The notes: generated by a model from the sequence alone, not told the origin. Positions 34,823 through 45,086 are shown, counted from the stretch's first letter. The stretch is 45,994 nucleotides of DNA from Spirochaetales bacterium (GCA_016935695.1 JAFGQL010000073.1:1-45994), one strand, 5' to 3'. Program-made: numbers and translations.

Positions 34823-36310
34823 TTGAAAATGTGTTCATCACTTTGTGTATTGACAGTATTAACGGTTTCAATAGCAAGCTGTTCAACAAATTTATCGACT
34901 GAAAAAGTGGATTCGGGCGTTCCCCAAGCTCCCCGTTTACACGATGGCCCTTATGTTCACCTGGAGGATAGCCCTACGGACTCATCCGGTTACTACAAGC
35001 CGAGACTTGTAGTTCTTACCGACATATCCACATGGGAACCTGATGACATGGAATCAATGATCAGGCTCCTGGTCCATGCGGATTTATTCGAAATCGAAGG
35101 CCTGGTTTTCACAACCGGGTACAGTCTGGACAGAACAAGGGATGATTTTTTCATGCTTATTCACGATGTAATCGACGCATATGAAAAAGACCTCCCGAAC
35201 CTTCTAAAACGTTCAGAACAATCAGGTCATACAGAAGATACCGGCAGACAGGCGATCGGATATTGGCCCAGTCCCGACTACTTAAGAGATCGTACCATGT
35301 ACGGAAGCAGGAGCAGAGGCTATGTTCATATTGGCGAAGGAAATGACTCTGATGGAAGCAGGCTAATCATTGATCTTGCCGATGAAGATGACGACCGACC
35401 GGTATGGATAACCGTGTGGGGAGGAGCAAATACACTGGCCCAGGCTGTCTGGCGGGTACAGCAGGAAAGAAGTGAAGAAGAACTAAAGGCCTTTCTGCAT
35501 AAACTCAGAGTTTATACTATTACAGATCAGGACAGGACATACGACGGTTCAGAAGGTTACGAGATAAGCTCTCATCAATGGCTTAGACGGGAGTTCGCGG
35601 AAGATCTTTTTTTCATCTGGGATGAAAGCGCCTGGAAGTATCAGAACAGTTTCGGTGCCAGTCAATGGAGCGAATATGAAACCCATATTCAGGGACATGG
35701 GAATCTTGGGAGAATATATCCTAAATATAAATACGGCGTTGAAGGCGATACTCCGGCGTTTCTTCATTTGATACCCAACGGACTGAATAACCCAAACAAT
35801 CCCGGCCACACAGGCTGGGGAGGCTATTTTTCATGGGGTTTGAGCCCTGATGGTGAAACATATGCATTTACAAATCATAGAAATGATTCAGCTAAGATAT
35901 CATCAAAGTATCAAAGACGCTTCAACTCAGCAACCTTTAATAATTTCGCCGCACGCATGGACTGGGCAGCGAACGGCAACGGAAATCGTAATCCGGTTAT
36001 AATCATAAACAATGATAGCGGACCTGATATATTTTCTGCAACGCCAACACAGGGTGACAAGGTTATAATCGATGCTTCAAAAAGTTACGATCCTGACGGC
36101 GATACCCTCACCTTCTCATGGTGGATGATGCCCGAGCCAGGTACTTACACAGGAGAAATCATGATACGTAACGACGAGACGAACACAGTTACAGTTATTG
36201 TACCAGAAAACTCAGCCGGAACAGAGTTTCACTTAATATGTGAGGTAACCGATAACGGGACCCATGATTTATATAGTTATCGCAGGATAGTGTTCAGACC
36301 AGTAGAGTAG
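34823..36310 (+). CDS. DUF1593/Sde182-type nucleoside-hydrolase-like lipoprotein
   Basis: The start is TTG 34823, with AGGAG 7 bases upstream (ATG 34829 is 13 away). This gives a lipoprotein signal LTVLTVSIASC. The body begins with KPRLVVLTDISTWEPDDMES, the Asp-rich entry of the nucleoside-hydrolase fold, then WITVWGGANTLAQAVWRV. The C-terminal part (residues about 390-490) is an immunoglobulin-like domain with ASKSYDPDGDTLTFSWW. Sde182-like proteins are linked to plant polysaccharides (cellulose-binding). It should sit in the cell envelope; its substrate is unknown. Confidence 0.75.
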   Translation: MKMCSSLCVLTVLTVSIASCSTNLSTEKVDSGVPQAPRLHDGPYVHLEDSPTDSSGYYKPRLVVLTDISTWEPDDMESMIRLLVHADLFEIEGLVFTTGYSLDRTRDDFFMLIHDVIDAYEKDLPNLLKRSEQSGHTEDTGRQAIGYWPSPDYLRDRTMYGSRSRGYVHIGEGNDSDGSRLIIDLADEDDDRPVWITVWGGANTLAQAVWRVQQERSEEELKAFLHKLRVYTITDQDRTYDGSEGYEISSHQWLRREFAEDLFFIWDESAWKYQNSFGASQWSEYETHIQGHGNLGRIYPKYKYGVEGDTPAFLHLIPNGLNNPNNPGHTGWGGYFSWGLSPDGETYAFTNHRNDSAKISSKYQRRFNSATFNNFAARMDWAANGNGNRNPVIIINNDSGPDIFSATPTQGDKVIIDASKSYDPDGDTLTFSWWMMPEPGTYTGEIMIRNDETNTVTVIVPENSAGTEFHLICEVTDNGTHDLYSYRRIVFRPVE

Positions 36311-36326
36311 CACTTTTGAGGCAGCT

Positions 36327-37061
36327 TTGTTTGAAGAAATGAAAATTAAGAATAAACTAATCAAGATTATGCCTGTCGGGGACTCAATAACTGCCGGAGA
36401 ACATTACGGAGAACCGGCTCTTGAAAAGAGGACCGGCTATAGAAAACTGCTGTATGAGAAGCTGATCAAAGCCGGATATAATGTTGAGTTCACAGGTTCT
36501 CAAATTCATGGACGACTTCCTGAAAATGATGCGAATTGGTTTGGTTATAGTTGCGAAGCTTACCCCGGCTGGGATATTCCGGCAATTACAAAACGAGTTA
36601 AATCAAGTTTAGCTTACTACAGGCCGGACATTTTACTAATTCATGCCGGAACGAATGGCTCGGACTGGAATAGAAAACCTGAACAGATGAAAAAAATGCT
36701 GGATATGATTAATGATTTTTCTGTTAAAGAGAATCATCCGATAACCGTATTTGTCTGCCTAATCATAAACCAGTTCAGAGGCAAACACACTCCTACATCC
36801 CGATTCAATAATAAAATCGCTGATATGCTAAATACTCGTACAGGTGACACAATCAGACTAATACCGGTCAACATGGAGAATGAAGCGGGTATTGACTATA
36901 GCGACAACACACCGAATCCCGAATCCGTACCTCCATATGAAGGTGGAGATATGTGGGGAGAAAAATATCCCGGAATTCAATATGATGCATTCCATCCAAA
37001 TGAAAAAGGGAACGCCAAAATCGCACTGAAGTTTTACAAAGAGTTAATAGCTGTTCTATAA
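36327..37061 (+). CDS. SGNH/GDSL-family hydrolase (carbohydrate esterase-like)
   Basis: The 244-residue protein has the complete SGNH catalytic set: GDSITAG with nucleophile S20, HAGTNGS with the block III asparagine, and DAFHP with D220 and H223. No signal peptide is visible, so it is probably cytoplasmic. Many members deacetylate plant sugars. Inside this island it could remove ester groups from imported apiose-containing oligosaccharides. The start is TTG 36327 or ATG 36339; the sequence does not settle it. Confidence 0.8.
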   Translation: MFEEMKIKNKLIKIMPVGDSITAGEHYGEPALEKRTGYRKLLYEKLIKAGYNVEFTGSQIHGRLPENDANWFGYSCEAYPGWDIPAITKRVKSSLAYYRPDILLIHAGTNGSDWNRKPEQMKKMLDMINDFSVKENHPITVFVCLIINQFRGKHTPTSRFNNKIADMLNTRTGDTIRLIPVNMENEAGIDYSDNTPNPESVPPYEGGDMWGEKYPGIQYDAFHPNEKGNAKIALKFYKELIAVL

Positions 37062-37146
37062 TTCAACTTGGCCAATACATCATTTTACTGAACGGCATTG
37101 ATACTAAAGATGGAACTATGAATATTTACCAATGAAGGATAACAGA

Positions 37147-38019
37147 ATGAGAGTATTGAACATTGGATCTCTGAATATTGATTATGTCTACCGTGTCGAT
37201 CATATTTCAAAACCCGGAGAAACCATTAGCAGTTCCAGTTTGACTCTGTTTCCTGGAGGTAAAGGGGCGAACCAGTCAATCGCTTTGTCACGGGCAGGAA
37301 TTTCTGTACATCATGCTGGAAAGGTCGGTGAAGATGGTCAATGGCTTTTAAATGTACTTCAAAACAATAACGTAGATATATCAAAAATTTTGGTTGGAAG
37401 AGAGAAAACTGGAAACGCCCTTATTCAGGTCTCTAACCGCGGAGAGAATTCAATTATTTTATTTGGCGGTAGTAATCATAGTATTACAAGGGAAGATGTT
37501 CATTTTTTTCTGAATGACTCCGTCCCTGGTGATTATCTATTGCTTCAGAATGAAATAAACAATATCGAGTATATTATAGAACAGGCGGTAAAGAAGAAAT
37601 TGAAAATAGTATTCAACCCCGCTCCAATGAAACAGGAAGTAACATCCTACCCCCTCCACCTCATTGACTCCATTATTCTTAATGAGATTGAAGGTGCTGC
37701 ATTATCGGGTGTAGATTCATCAGCCAAAATGATCCTTAAAAAGCTATCGGATGCATTTCCCGACACCGAAATAATTCTCACACTTGGAGAAAAAGGAGCT
37801 CTATATAGATCTGCCGGGACAGAACTACGGCAAGAAGCGTTTCCAGCGATAGTAAAGGATACAACCGCTGCAGGGGACACCTTCATTGGCTATTTCCTGG
37901 CTGCCAGGTTATGCGGATCCCCAATACGCGAATGCCTGAAATATGGCTGCCAGGCTGCATCAATAGCGGTGTCCAGGGAAGGTGCAATGGATTCAATTCC
38001 AGATTATAAAGAGGTATAA
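37147..38019 (+). CDS. PfkB-family sugar kinase (ribokinase-like)
   Basis: The start is taken at ATG 37147 (MRVLNIGSLNIDYVYRVD) because AAGGA lies about 7 bases upstream; ATG 37132 lacks a site. The 290-residue protein has the PfkB signatures: FPGGKGANQSIALSRAG near residue 40, and the C-terminal TTAAGDTFIGYFLAARL with the catalytic D. It phosphorylates a sugar, possibly ribose. In the island it is a second kinase beside the FGGY one, perhaps for a side product or another sugar of the same polymer. Confidence 0.87.
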   Translation: MRVLNIGSLNIDYVYRVDHISKPGETISSSSLTLFPGGKGANQSIALSRAGISVHHAGKVGEDGQWLLNVLQNNNVDISKILVGREKTGNALIQVSNRGENSIILFGGSNHSITREDVHFFLNDSVPGDYLLLQNEINNIEYIIEQAVKKKLKIVFNPAPMKQEVTSYPLHLIDSIILNEIEGAALSGVDSSAKMILKKLSDAFPDTEIILTLGEKGALYRSAGTELRQEAFPAIVKDTTAAGDTFIGYFLAARLCGSPIRECLKYGCQAASIAVSREGAMDSIPDYKEV

Positions 38020-38109
38020 GTATCATCAATCTTAGATTTAGGCCAGTAAATATAACTCTTACACATATTCGGCTTTAAATCAGGATTTTCATGCATATAC
38101 TTTATCAGT

Positions 38110-40293
38110 ATGGTGAATGATAAAATAACATTCGGAATTCTTGTAGATTGGCCGGATCATAGAAGCATGTATCAAAGAAGTCTGATAAAAGGTATACAAT
38201 CATATACAGTTGAACATGATATCAATCTACTAACTCTGGTTGTAGGCAGACTTGGTTCCACAATCAGCAGAGAAAAACCAAGAGAGTTACTTTATGATTT
38301 TATGGATAACGACAAGTTATTTTCCGGTTTTATACTGTTATCATCTTCATTGACAAGTATTTCCGGTACAAAAAAATTTGCAGAAAAAGTCGGTTTATCA
38401 ACAAAACTGCCCGCAGTGAGTATCGCCATTGATATTCCTGAAATACCCTCGGTTACTATAAACAACAAGCCAGGATTTCAAGAATTGATAAAACACATGA
38501 TTCTCCACCACGGCTTTGCTGATATTGCGTATATCTCCGGTCCCGAAGAACACGAAGAAGCAATTGAAAGACTGCAGGTATTCCGTAATACATTATTAGA
38601 ACATAATTTGGATTTTCCTGATTCCCATCTGTACTTTGGTTCATTCGACGTCAGTTCCGGAGCAGTTGCCATCAAATGCTTTTTTGATGACAGAGGTATT
38701 ACACCCAAGGCTGTCATCTGCGCAAATGACAATATGGCAATTGGCGCCTGGGAAGAGCTAACCAGGCGCGGCTTATCCATTCCCAAAGACATTGCGTTAA
38801 CTGGGTTTGACGATCTGCAGGTCAGCGAAATGTTTGATCTGCCGTTTACCACTGTAAAGCAGCCGCTTTATTTGCAAGGTTATCAAGCCGCCGAGAAACT
38901 TCACAGGGCAGTACAAAAACTAAATGTTTCCAGGGTAACATCACTTCCGTCAGTTGTTTTATATCGGCAATCCTGCGGATGCGATGCAAATGCTGTAAAT
39001 ATGCTATCTGAAACCGATTTCGATGTCGATAAATCTTTTGATAATTTAATTCAAGAATATAAAAAACAATTCAATGATGCGGTTTTACTATCCATTACGA
39101 CACATGTAAATGAACCGATCATGCAGTGCTGGAACAACATTATTCATTCGGCGCTTGATAATCACATCAGACAGTCCACATTAATCTCTTTTCTAAATAC
39201 TATCCTGGATGAATACAGGACAATGAACTATCCACTAGAATATAAGCAACTGATTGAGACCGATATTGAGAAATTGAGACGCTTTACTATAGAATCATAT
39301 GTTCGATCAGATACTCTGAAAAAAGTTATGAATGACTCTACTACAGAAATTACTATTGGCAATATTGAGAACCTCGGTTCAGGAATTGCTGATTCACAAG
39401 GATTAGAAGAAAGACTTCATTCGACTAATTGGTTCTTTCATGAAACAGGGATTAACAATTGCCAAATATGCTTGTTCAATAATCTTGATTATGAAAAATC
39501 AGGAGAATCAAAAATAGTATTTTGCAGAAAAGATGGAGAAATGATGCAGATCCAAGAACAAGATACTTATTTTAAAACAAAGAAGCTTCTTCACCTTGAT
39601 TATCTCCCCGGAAAACGCTTTGAACTAATAACCGAATTGCTTTTTGACCAGAAAAATATCTTCGGCATGTTGATACTCGACATGAAGAAGGTCGGCTTTA
39701 ATTTCTACGAAATGCTAAGGACCCGCATAAGCACCATAATTCGTGACAGTATAAACAGAAAACTTCTACAGGAAACAATGCAAAATCTTCAAGATCTATC
39801 ACTGACCGACGAATTAACAGGACTTTTCAATAGGCGCGGATTCTTCACCATGAGTGAGCAGCAGCTGCGATACTGTATAAGAGAAGAGGAGCCGTATGCG
39901 CTATATTATATCGACCTGGACGGACTAAAAAAAATAAACGATACATTGGGTCATGAAAAAGGAGACTGTGCAATAACAATGGCCGCTAAAATCATTCAGG
40001 ACTCCTTCCGGGAGACTGACATAATTGCACGTCTAGGTGGAGACGAATTCACTGTGTTTGCCTCGAATACTGATCAGAAAAATGAAAAGATCATAAAAAC
40101 AAGACTACAAAAAAACATTGCAGAAAGAAACCAAGTCCAGGAACTATCTTTTATTATTTCAATGAGTATTGGAACATGTTACTCATCAGAAATTAATGCT
40201 GATGATCCATCCACTCTACTTGAGAAGATGCTTAAAACTGCAGATAACAAAATGTATGAAACAAAAAGTCGGAAGAAGAAATATTCTCGCTGA
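38110..40293 (+). CDS. Diguanylate cyclase with LacI-like sugar-sensor domain, no HTH
   Basis: The 727-residue protein starts directly with a LacI/RbsB-type ligand-binding domain (ITFGILVDWPDHRSMYQRS ... VICANDNMAIGAWEELTRRG, IALTGFDDLQVSEMF) at residues 5-290, without a DNA-binding helix-turn-helix. A helical and GAF-like linker (300-560) follows. The GGDEF domain starts at TDELTGLFNRRGFF and has the active motif GGDEF at about 643-647. The inhibitory I-site RETD lies exactly five residues before it. It should make cyclic di-GMP in response to a sugar in the cytoplasm. It ends the plus-strand block. Confidence 0.85.
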   Translation: MVNDKITFGILVDWPDHRSMYQRSLIKGIQSYTVEHDINLLTLVVGRLGSTISREKPRELLYDFMDNDKLFSGFILLSSSLTSISGTKKFAEKVGLSTKLPAVSIAIDIPEIPSVTINNKPGFQELIKHMILHHGFADIAYISGPEEHEEAIERLQVFRNTLLEHNLDFPDSHLYFGSFDVSSGAVAIKCFFDDRGITPKAVICANDNMAIGAWEELTRRGLSIPKDIALTGFDDLQVSEMFDLPFTTVKQPLYLQGYQAAEKLHRAVQKLNVSRVTSLPSVVLYRQSCGCDANAVNMLSETDFDVDKSFDNLIQEYKKQFNDAVLLSITTHVNEPIMQCWNNIIHSALDNHIRQSTLISFLNTILDEYRTMNYPLEYKQLIETDIEKLRRFTIESYVRSDTLKKVMNDSTTEITIGNIENLGSGIADSQGLEERLHSTNWFFHETGINNCQICLFNNLDYEKSGESKIVFCRKDGEMMQIQEQDTYFKTKKLLHLDYLPGKRFELITELLFDQKNIFGMLILDMKKVGFNFYEMLRTRISTIIRDSINRKLLQETMQNLQDLSLTDELTGLFNRRGFFTMSEQQLRYCIREEEPYALYYIDLDGLKKINDTLGHEKGDCAITMAAKIIQDSFRETDIIARLGGDEFTVFASNTDQKNEKIIKTRLQKNIAERNQVQELSFIISMSIGTCYSSEINADDPSTLLEKMLKTADNKMYETKSRKKKYSR

Positions 40294-40490
40294 ATCGCCC
40301 CGGATTTACCGGAAAGATTTGTCTATAAGCCGGCCCATCCCGGAATTGACTTGTAGAGCTTCCCTCAACATACGAATGCAGCCATGTGAGAGCACATACT
40401 AAGGCGTCGTAAAAAAATCTGCGGTTATTGGATACTTAATATTTTACGCAGTATATTATGACTATATTTGTAAGGTTTATGGAGGAAAAA

Positions 40491-41642
40491 ATGAACCGCG
40501 GAAAAGTACTATGGATAGTGACTTTTGTGATAATTTTTGGATTCACTTCCTGCGACATGGGTATTGGCAATGACAATCAACAGATAAATCAAAACCTTCC
40601 TGTCTTTGATATAGATCTGATGGAGGACAATATCCTCGATACCTTTACCGGAGGCTCCATCGGGTTCACCTACGCCATTGCGGTACAGGGAACTTTAGAA
40701 CGGAGCGGAGCAGCAGGGCAAAAATCACAGGCCCCCGATGCAAATGTAAATTTGAGCGTGAATGATAAATTTCATGTGGCTAGTATCAGCAAAACAGTCA
40801 CAACGATCGCCGCGCTGATGATGCTGGAAGAAACCCCGGGCGTGGGCCTGGACACGACAATAGACGGATACCTTCCTTCATCCTGGACACAGGGCCCCGG
40901 TTTAGACGGGGTAACTTTCCGTGAGCTCCTTACCCATGAGAGTGGTTTTGACCACCCCGATCAATCAAGATATTTCGACCGCGACCTGCAGAATCTAGTG
41001 GCCGCTGGCACTCCAAACAGCGGTCCGGAATACTCAAACGCTAACCATAATTTTATACGAGTGCTTCTCCCCTATGTAATTGGAGCCAATAAAAATATAG
41101 GTGAATCTGATGAGGATTTTCATGAGCGTATCTTTGGACAGTACCTCTATACCAAGGTACTCCAGCCGCGGGGCATAGATTTGAGAATCTCACCCCCGGC
41201 AAACCCAGTGCTCTATTATTCATTCCCTTCCGACGGCAGCGTCGGTCTTGGCGGCGCCGGCGACACAAATTGGGAGTTCAGTTACGAGTTTGGCGCCTAT
41301 GGTCTTTATTTGAGCGTCATCGATATCCTTAATATCATGAGTTATCTTCATTTCGGCGGTGAATCGGACGGCTACTTATCAGATGAGATGCTCGAAGAGA
41401 TGAACACCGACGAAATGGGATACTGGAACAGTAGGAACGGCGATAAAGGCCGGTACTTGATGAAACAGGGAAGCTGGAGATACACCAACGGAAATAACAA
41501 TCTCCAGGGAGTACAAACCATTGTAGCCCATTACCCCGACGGAGTGCAGGCAGCGGTCTTTGTAAACTCAACCCCGGCGAATCCTTACAATATGGCAAGT
41601 CTCATGCGGGACATCTATGACAGTTCCTTTGTAGATCCTTAA
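40491..41642 (+). CDS. Serine beta-lactamase/penicillin-binding-like lipoprotein
   Basis: The start is ATG 40491, with GGAGG upstream; it gives a lipoprotein signal ending FGFTSC (C21). The body shows S98-I-S-K101 and Y181-S-N183, the SxxK and YxN motifs of class C beta-lactamase-like esterases and D,D-peptidases. The full length is 383 residues. It should be in the envelope and act on peptidoglycan or an ester substrate. It stands alone after the island; its base composition is between that of the island and the flanking genes. Confidence 0.82.
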   Translation: MNRGKVLWIVTFVIIFGFTSCDMGIGNDNQQINQNLPVFDIDLMEDNILDTFTGGSIGFTYAIAVQGTLERSGAAGQKSQAPDANVNLSVNDKFHVASISKTVTTIAALMMLEETPGVGLDTTIDGYLPSSWTQGPGLDGVTFRELLTHESGFDHPDQSRYFDRDLQNLVAAGTPNSGPEYSNANHNFIRVLLPYVIGANKNIGESDEDFHERIFGQYLYTKVLQPRGIDLRISPPANPVLYYSFPSDGSVGLGGAGDTNWEFSYEFGAYGLYLSVIDILNIMSYLHFGGESDGYLSDEMLEEMNTDEMGYWNSRNGDKGRYLMKQGSWRYTNGNNNLQGVQTIVAHYPDGVQAAVFVNSTPANPYNMASLMRDIYDSSFVDP

Positions 41643-41829
41643 AGCGGGGTATTTTGCCGGGTCAGGTTGAGTAAAGGATCGGCGAAAAGCGGCGCCTTGA
41701 TATACGGGTTCGTGACTGACCATATTGGCATGCGTCTTTTGCAGAATAAAAAACAATCAGCGTCCCAATGTCCCCTTACTGACCGGTTTTTTATTTACAG
41801 CATAGGGTGAGCTCACATATACTTGCCCG

Positions 41830-42759
41830 ATGAAAAGATTTTTACTCTTCCTTATTGCAGCTTTTTCTTTAGCAGTCCTTTTTTTGTCTATACCGGCAGG
41901 AAGTCCGGGGAACGTCTTACATTTTGTATATAATGGGCATCCCCTTACAGTTATTGTCTTATTGAATTTTGGTTTTGCCCTTGCGGCTTTTTTGTTCGGT
42001 CTTGTGAGCTCGGATTATTCCTGGGTTGACAGGCTCTGGAGCACCCTGCCTGTGGGCTTTGCCTGGTTTTATGCCTGGCGGGGTGGCTTTTCCCTGCCCC
42101 TGGTCCTGTCTGCCTGTGCCGTCACCTTGTGGGGCGCCCGGCTCACCTTTAACTTTGCCAGAAAAGGGGGATACACCGGCACCGAGGACTACCGCTGGCC
42201 GATCTTGAGAAACAAGATAGGAAATCCAATCCTGTGGCAGCTGTTTAATCTTGGCTTTATCTGCCTGTACCAGACCGGGCTTTTTATTCTTTTTACATCT
42301 CCTTTATATATGATGCTTATTCATACGCGGCCTGTACTCTCGCCTTTTTTTCTGGTCTTTTTAGCTTTCATAGGGGCTGCGGTCTTGTTTGAAGCGGCCG
42401 CAGACGAGGAGCAATGGAAGTTTTACCGTGAACGAGAACGGTTCCGGGAAGGAAAAACTGTACAGGAATCATACAGGAAGGAAGCCGAACAAGGATTCCG
42501 CACTAGCGGCCTGTTTGCCTTCAGCCGTCACCCCAACTATTTCGGCGAGCTTTGCGTGTGGTGGTTTGTCTATTTTGCAGCAGCAGCGCAAAGCGGAGTC
42601 TGGTTCAACTGGACGGTCATAGGACCTGTTATGCTGACAATCCTGTTTATTGGATCTACGGTATTTACAGAAAAAATCACCGCATCCAAATACCCTGCAT
42701 ACTGCGACTATCAAAGAAGGGTGAGCGCGATAATTCCCTGGAAGCACCGCAAAACCTAA
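41830..42759 (+). CDS. DUF1295/steroid 5-alpha-reductase-like membrane protein
   Basis: The 309-residue protein has six to seven membrane segments and the C-terminal signature GLFAFSRHPNYFGELCVWW followed by a Y-x2-Y-x6-IIPW end. These occur in DUF1295 proteins related to the NADPH-dependent steroid reductase and isoprenylcysteine methyltransferase families. DYSWVDRLWS near residue 60 is also typical. The substrate is unknown. It is GC-rich like the core chromosome. Confidence 0.85.
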   Translation: MKRFLLFLIAAFSLAVLFLSIPAGSPGNVLHFVYNGHPLTVIVLLNFGFALAAFLFGLVSSDYSWVDRLWSTLPVGFAWFYAWRGGFSLPLVLSACAVTLWGARLTFNFARKGGYTGTEDYRWPILRNKIGNPILWQLFNLGFICLYQTGLFILFTSPLYMMLIHTRPVLSPFFLVFLAFIGAAVLFEAAADEEQWKFYRERERFREGKTVQESYRKEAEQGFRTSGLFAFSRHPNYFGELCVWWFVYFAAAAQSGVWFNWTVIGPVMLTILFIGSTVFTEKITASKYPAYCDYQRRVSAIIPWKHRKT

Positions 42760-42824
42760 TGCGGGAAGTTCAACCAAAGACCATTGCTCTCGGTACATAA
42801 AAAGCGACGCGATAGCAAAAGGGC

Positions 42825-42850
42825 AATGGAGGCGCATCCGCGCCTCCATT
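42825..42850 (-). terminator. Hairpin between converging genes
   Basis: A perfect 11-bp stem (AATGGAGGCGC at 42825 pairs with GCGCCTCCATT at 42840) with an ATCC loop lies 25 bases after the repeat-lipoprotein stop. On the minus strand it is followed by GCCCTTTTGC, so a modest T run; it probably serves the minus-strand gene. Confidence 0.6.
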
Positions 42851-42875
42851 ACATCATTACCACTTTATTTGATCA

Positions 42876-45086
42876 TTATTGAGACACTACGTATTGCGCC
42901 ACATCCAGCGAAACCCAGTCTGCCGCGCTCTTGTAGGCGCTTACGCTTGCGGCCGGTACGTACACCGCGAAGTTCAACGCGTTTGAGCGGCCGAAGGGTG
43001 AGTATTGGCCCAGGCTTGGCGGCGTTGTTGCGTTGATATTTATCGCGGCAAGATTATAGCTGTTGATGGCAGCCTGACTTCCGATACTGTTAAGAGTGGA
43101 CGGGAATGTGATTGAAGTGCATTCCACATCGCTAAAGGCGCCGTCTCCTACTGTGGTAACTCCTTCCGGAATCGCGACGCTTGCTGCCTGGCAGGATTCG
43201 AAGGCATAGTTGCCTATACCGGTAAGTACAGCGGGGAAGCTGTATCCGGCAGCATCCTTTGAGGAAGGGAACACAAGAAGCGTTGTCTTGTCCGAGTTAT
43301 ACAAGACACCGTCATCTGAAGAAAAGCTGGTACTGCCGGAAGCGACCGTAATGTCTAAAAGCGATGTGGTTTCCAGGAAAGCCCTATCTGATATGGTTTC
43401 GAGGCTTGCAGGAAGCTCGACAGTCTCTAAGGATGAGCAATTGCGGAAAACATCCGAGTACAAGCAAGTGATACCTTCCGGCACGCTTATGCCGGTAATG
43501 CCGTCACAGTTGATGAATGCGCCCCCTCCAATATAGACAAGACCGGAGGGAATAATAATTTCGGTCAACCCGATACAATAAACGAATGCATATCCCTCTA
43601 TGCGTGTAACACTTGACGGTACGGTGAAGATTCCCGTTTTGGAAGGGGGACAATGGAACAACTTTGTACGGCCGCTGTCGTACAGCACGCCGTCCGATAC
43701 ACTATAAGCGGTATTGCCTGCATCGATGGTATACCCTGTAAAATCAGTACTATACATAAACGCGCTGTTGTTCAAGTTTTCAAGACTGGCAGGTATATGC
43801 ACAGTGGTAACCGCGGTATTGGCAAATGCGACTCCGGAAATGTCGGACACCGAATTCCCGAGGGTAATCGATGACAGATTGTGGCAATATCGGAAAGCGG
43901 AATACCCTATAGATATCAAGGTATCGGGAAATTCCACCGAAGTAAGCTGATTCTTCCAACCAAAAGCATTTGAGGCAATCTGCGTAACCGTCTGCCCGGC
44001 AATACTGGAAGGAATGACAAGGTCTGAACTTCCATCGTAATAATCGGTAAATCCTGTCAGGCTTATACCGGAGGAGCCGGAGAGAATGTCATAGCTGTAC
44101 CAGCTCTTCCATACCGCGTAGAGGGCGATATCCTCCGTGCCGGCAATGAATTCTTCGCCATCGGCATACTCGGCCACTGTGGCGTCAGCCGTTGTCGCCC
44201 ATCCGGCAAAACCCGTATTAGATGGTGCTGTAAATTCATTTGCATCAAGTATTTCCGCAATGCCTTCCACTGCGTCTTGTACGGCCATGGTTCCCGTTCC
44301 GCCGTTAGCGTGAAAGGTAATGGTCACATGTTTATGCCACCTGGCATACAGTTCAAGGTACCCGAATGAACCGGAAGCAATTACAGTAATGGGGTCACCG
44401 GAAAATTGGGCGTCCTCATACCAGCCGCCAAAGGTATAATCGTTTTTGGCAGGCTCCACCAACGTGATATCAGCTGACTCCACTGTGTAGCTTGTCGTTT
44501 CTCCGCTCAGAGTTCCACCGTCCACATTGTAGGTGATGCTGTAGGTAACAAGGGTCCATTTTGCGTACAGTGTCATATGCCGGGTAACAGGGCTGCTGAA
44601 GTCGTAGACTGTGCTTAATTCTTCATCGCTGTACCAGCCGGCAAAAGCATATCCCCCTTTCTCCGGATCTGTTGGTTCACTCAATGATGTACCGCGGGTA
44701 ACATTTACAGGATCTACAGTTGATCCTCCATCTGTATGAAAGCTTACTGTATACGTAGGCGATCGCCATGCTGCATACAGGGTCATGTCAGCATTTACCA
44801 GATCGGTGTCAAAATTCCATACATCGGTAAGCGCTTCATCCGCATACCAGCCGGCAAATTCCAGGTTTTGTTTAACAGGGTCAGCCGGTTCAGGAATTTT
44901 TTCGCCTTCTGCAACAGTAAAACTCTCAACTTCTGTTCCGCCATTACTTTCGAAGCTGACGGTATACGTCGGCGTAACCGGATTATCATCAGCATCCGAT
45001 GTCAGGCCATTGGGACATCCCAGCAAACTCATGAGTATCATGATCATTATTACACAGGGAATCCTGCTTAAAACTCTTTTCAACAC
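42876..45086 (-). CDS. InlB-type B-repeat and BspA-like leucine-rich-repeat lipoprotein
   Basis: The 736-residue protein has a lipobox LMSLLGC (C24). Four Listeria-Bacteroides (InlB B-type) repeats span about residues 40-325, each with YTVSF-x-GG and FAGWY motifs ending in LYAxW. A BspA-type LRR_5 array (about 345-680) follows, with units like LTSVEFPDTLISIGYSAFRYC and VTRIEGYAFVYCIGLTEIII. Two YSVSDGVLY/SSDDGVLYN insertions sit within it. Such proteins are surface-exposed and bind host or plant polymers or other cells. No anchor beyond the lipid is seen. Confidence 0.9.
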   Translation of the reverse strand: MLKRVLSRIPCVIMIMILMSLLGCPNGLTSDADDNPVTPTYTVSFESNGGTEVESFTVAEGEKIPEPADPVKQNLEFAGWYADEALTDVWNFDTDLVNADMTLYAAWRSPTYTVSFHTDGGSTVDPVNVTRGTSLSEPTDPEKGGYAFAGWYSDEELSTVYDFSSPVTRHMTLYAKWTLVTYSITYNVDGGTLSGETTSYTVESADITLVEPAKNDYTFGGWYEDAQFSGDPITVIASGSFGYLELYARWHKHVTITFHANGGTGTMAVQDAVEGIAEILDANEFTAPSNTGFAGWATTADATVAEYADGEEFIAGTEDIALYAVWKSWYSYDILSGSSGISLTGFTDYYDGSSDLVIPSSIAGQTVTQIASNAFGWKNQLTSVEFPDTLISIGYSAFRYCHNLSSITLGNSVSDISGVAFANTAVTTVHIPASLENLNNSAFMYSTDFTGYTIDAGNTAYSVSDGVLYDSGRTKLFHCPPSKTGIFTVPSSVTRIEGYAFVYCIGLTEIIIPSGLVYIGGGAFINCDGITGISVPEGITCLYSDVFRNCSSLETVELPASLETISDRAFLETTSLLDITVASGSTSFSSDDGVLYNSDKTTLLVFPSSKDAAGYSFPAVLTGIGNYAFESCQAASVAIPEGVTTVGDGAFSDVECTSITFPSTLNSIGSQAAINSYNLAAININATTPPSLGQYSPFGRSNALNFAVYVPAASVSAYKSAADWVSLDVAQYVVSQ

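Noticed and set aside
33954-34889. 311-residue minus-strand frame opposite the isomerase
   Set aside because: Shadow of the isomerase gene, which has a coupled start and conserved motifs.
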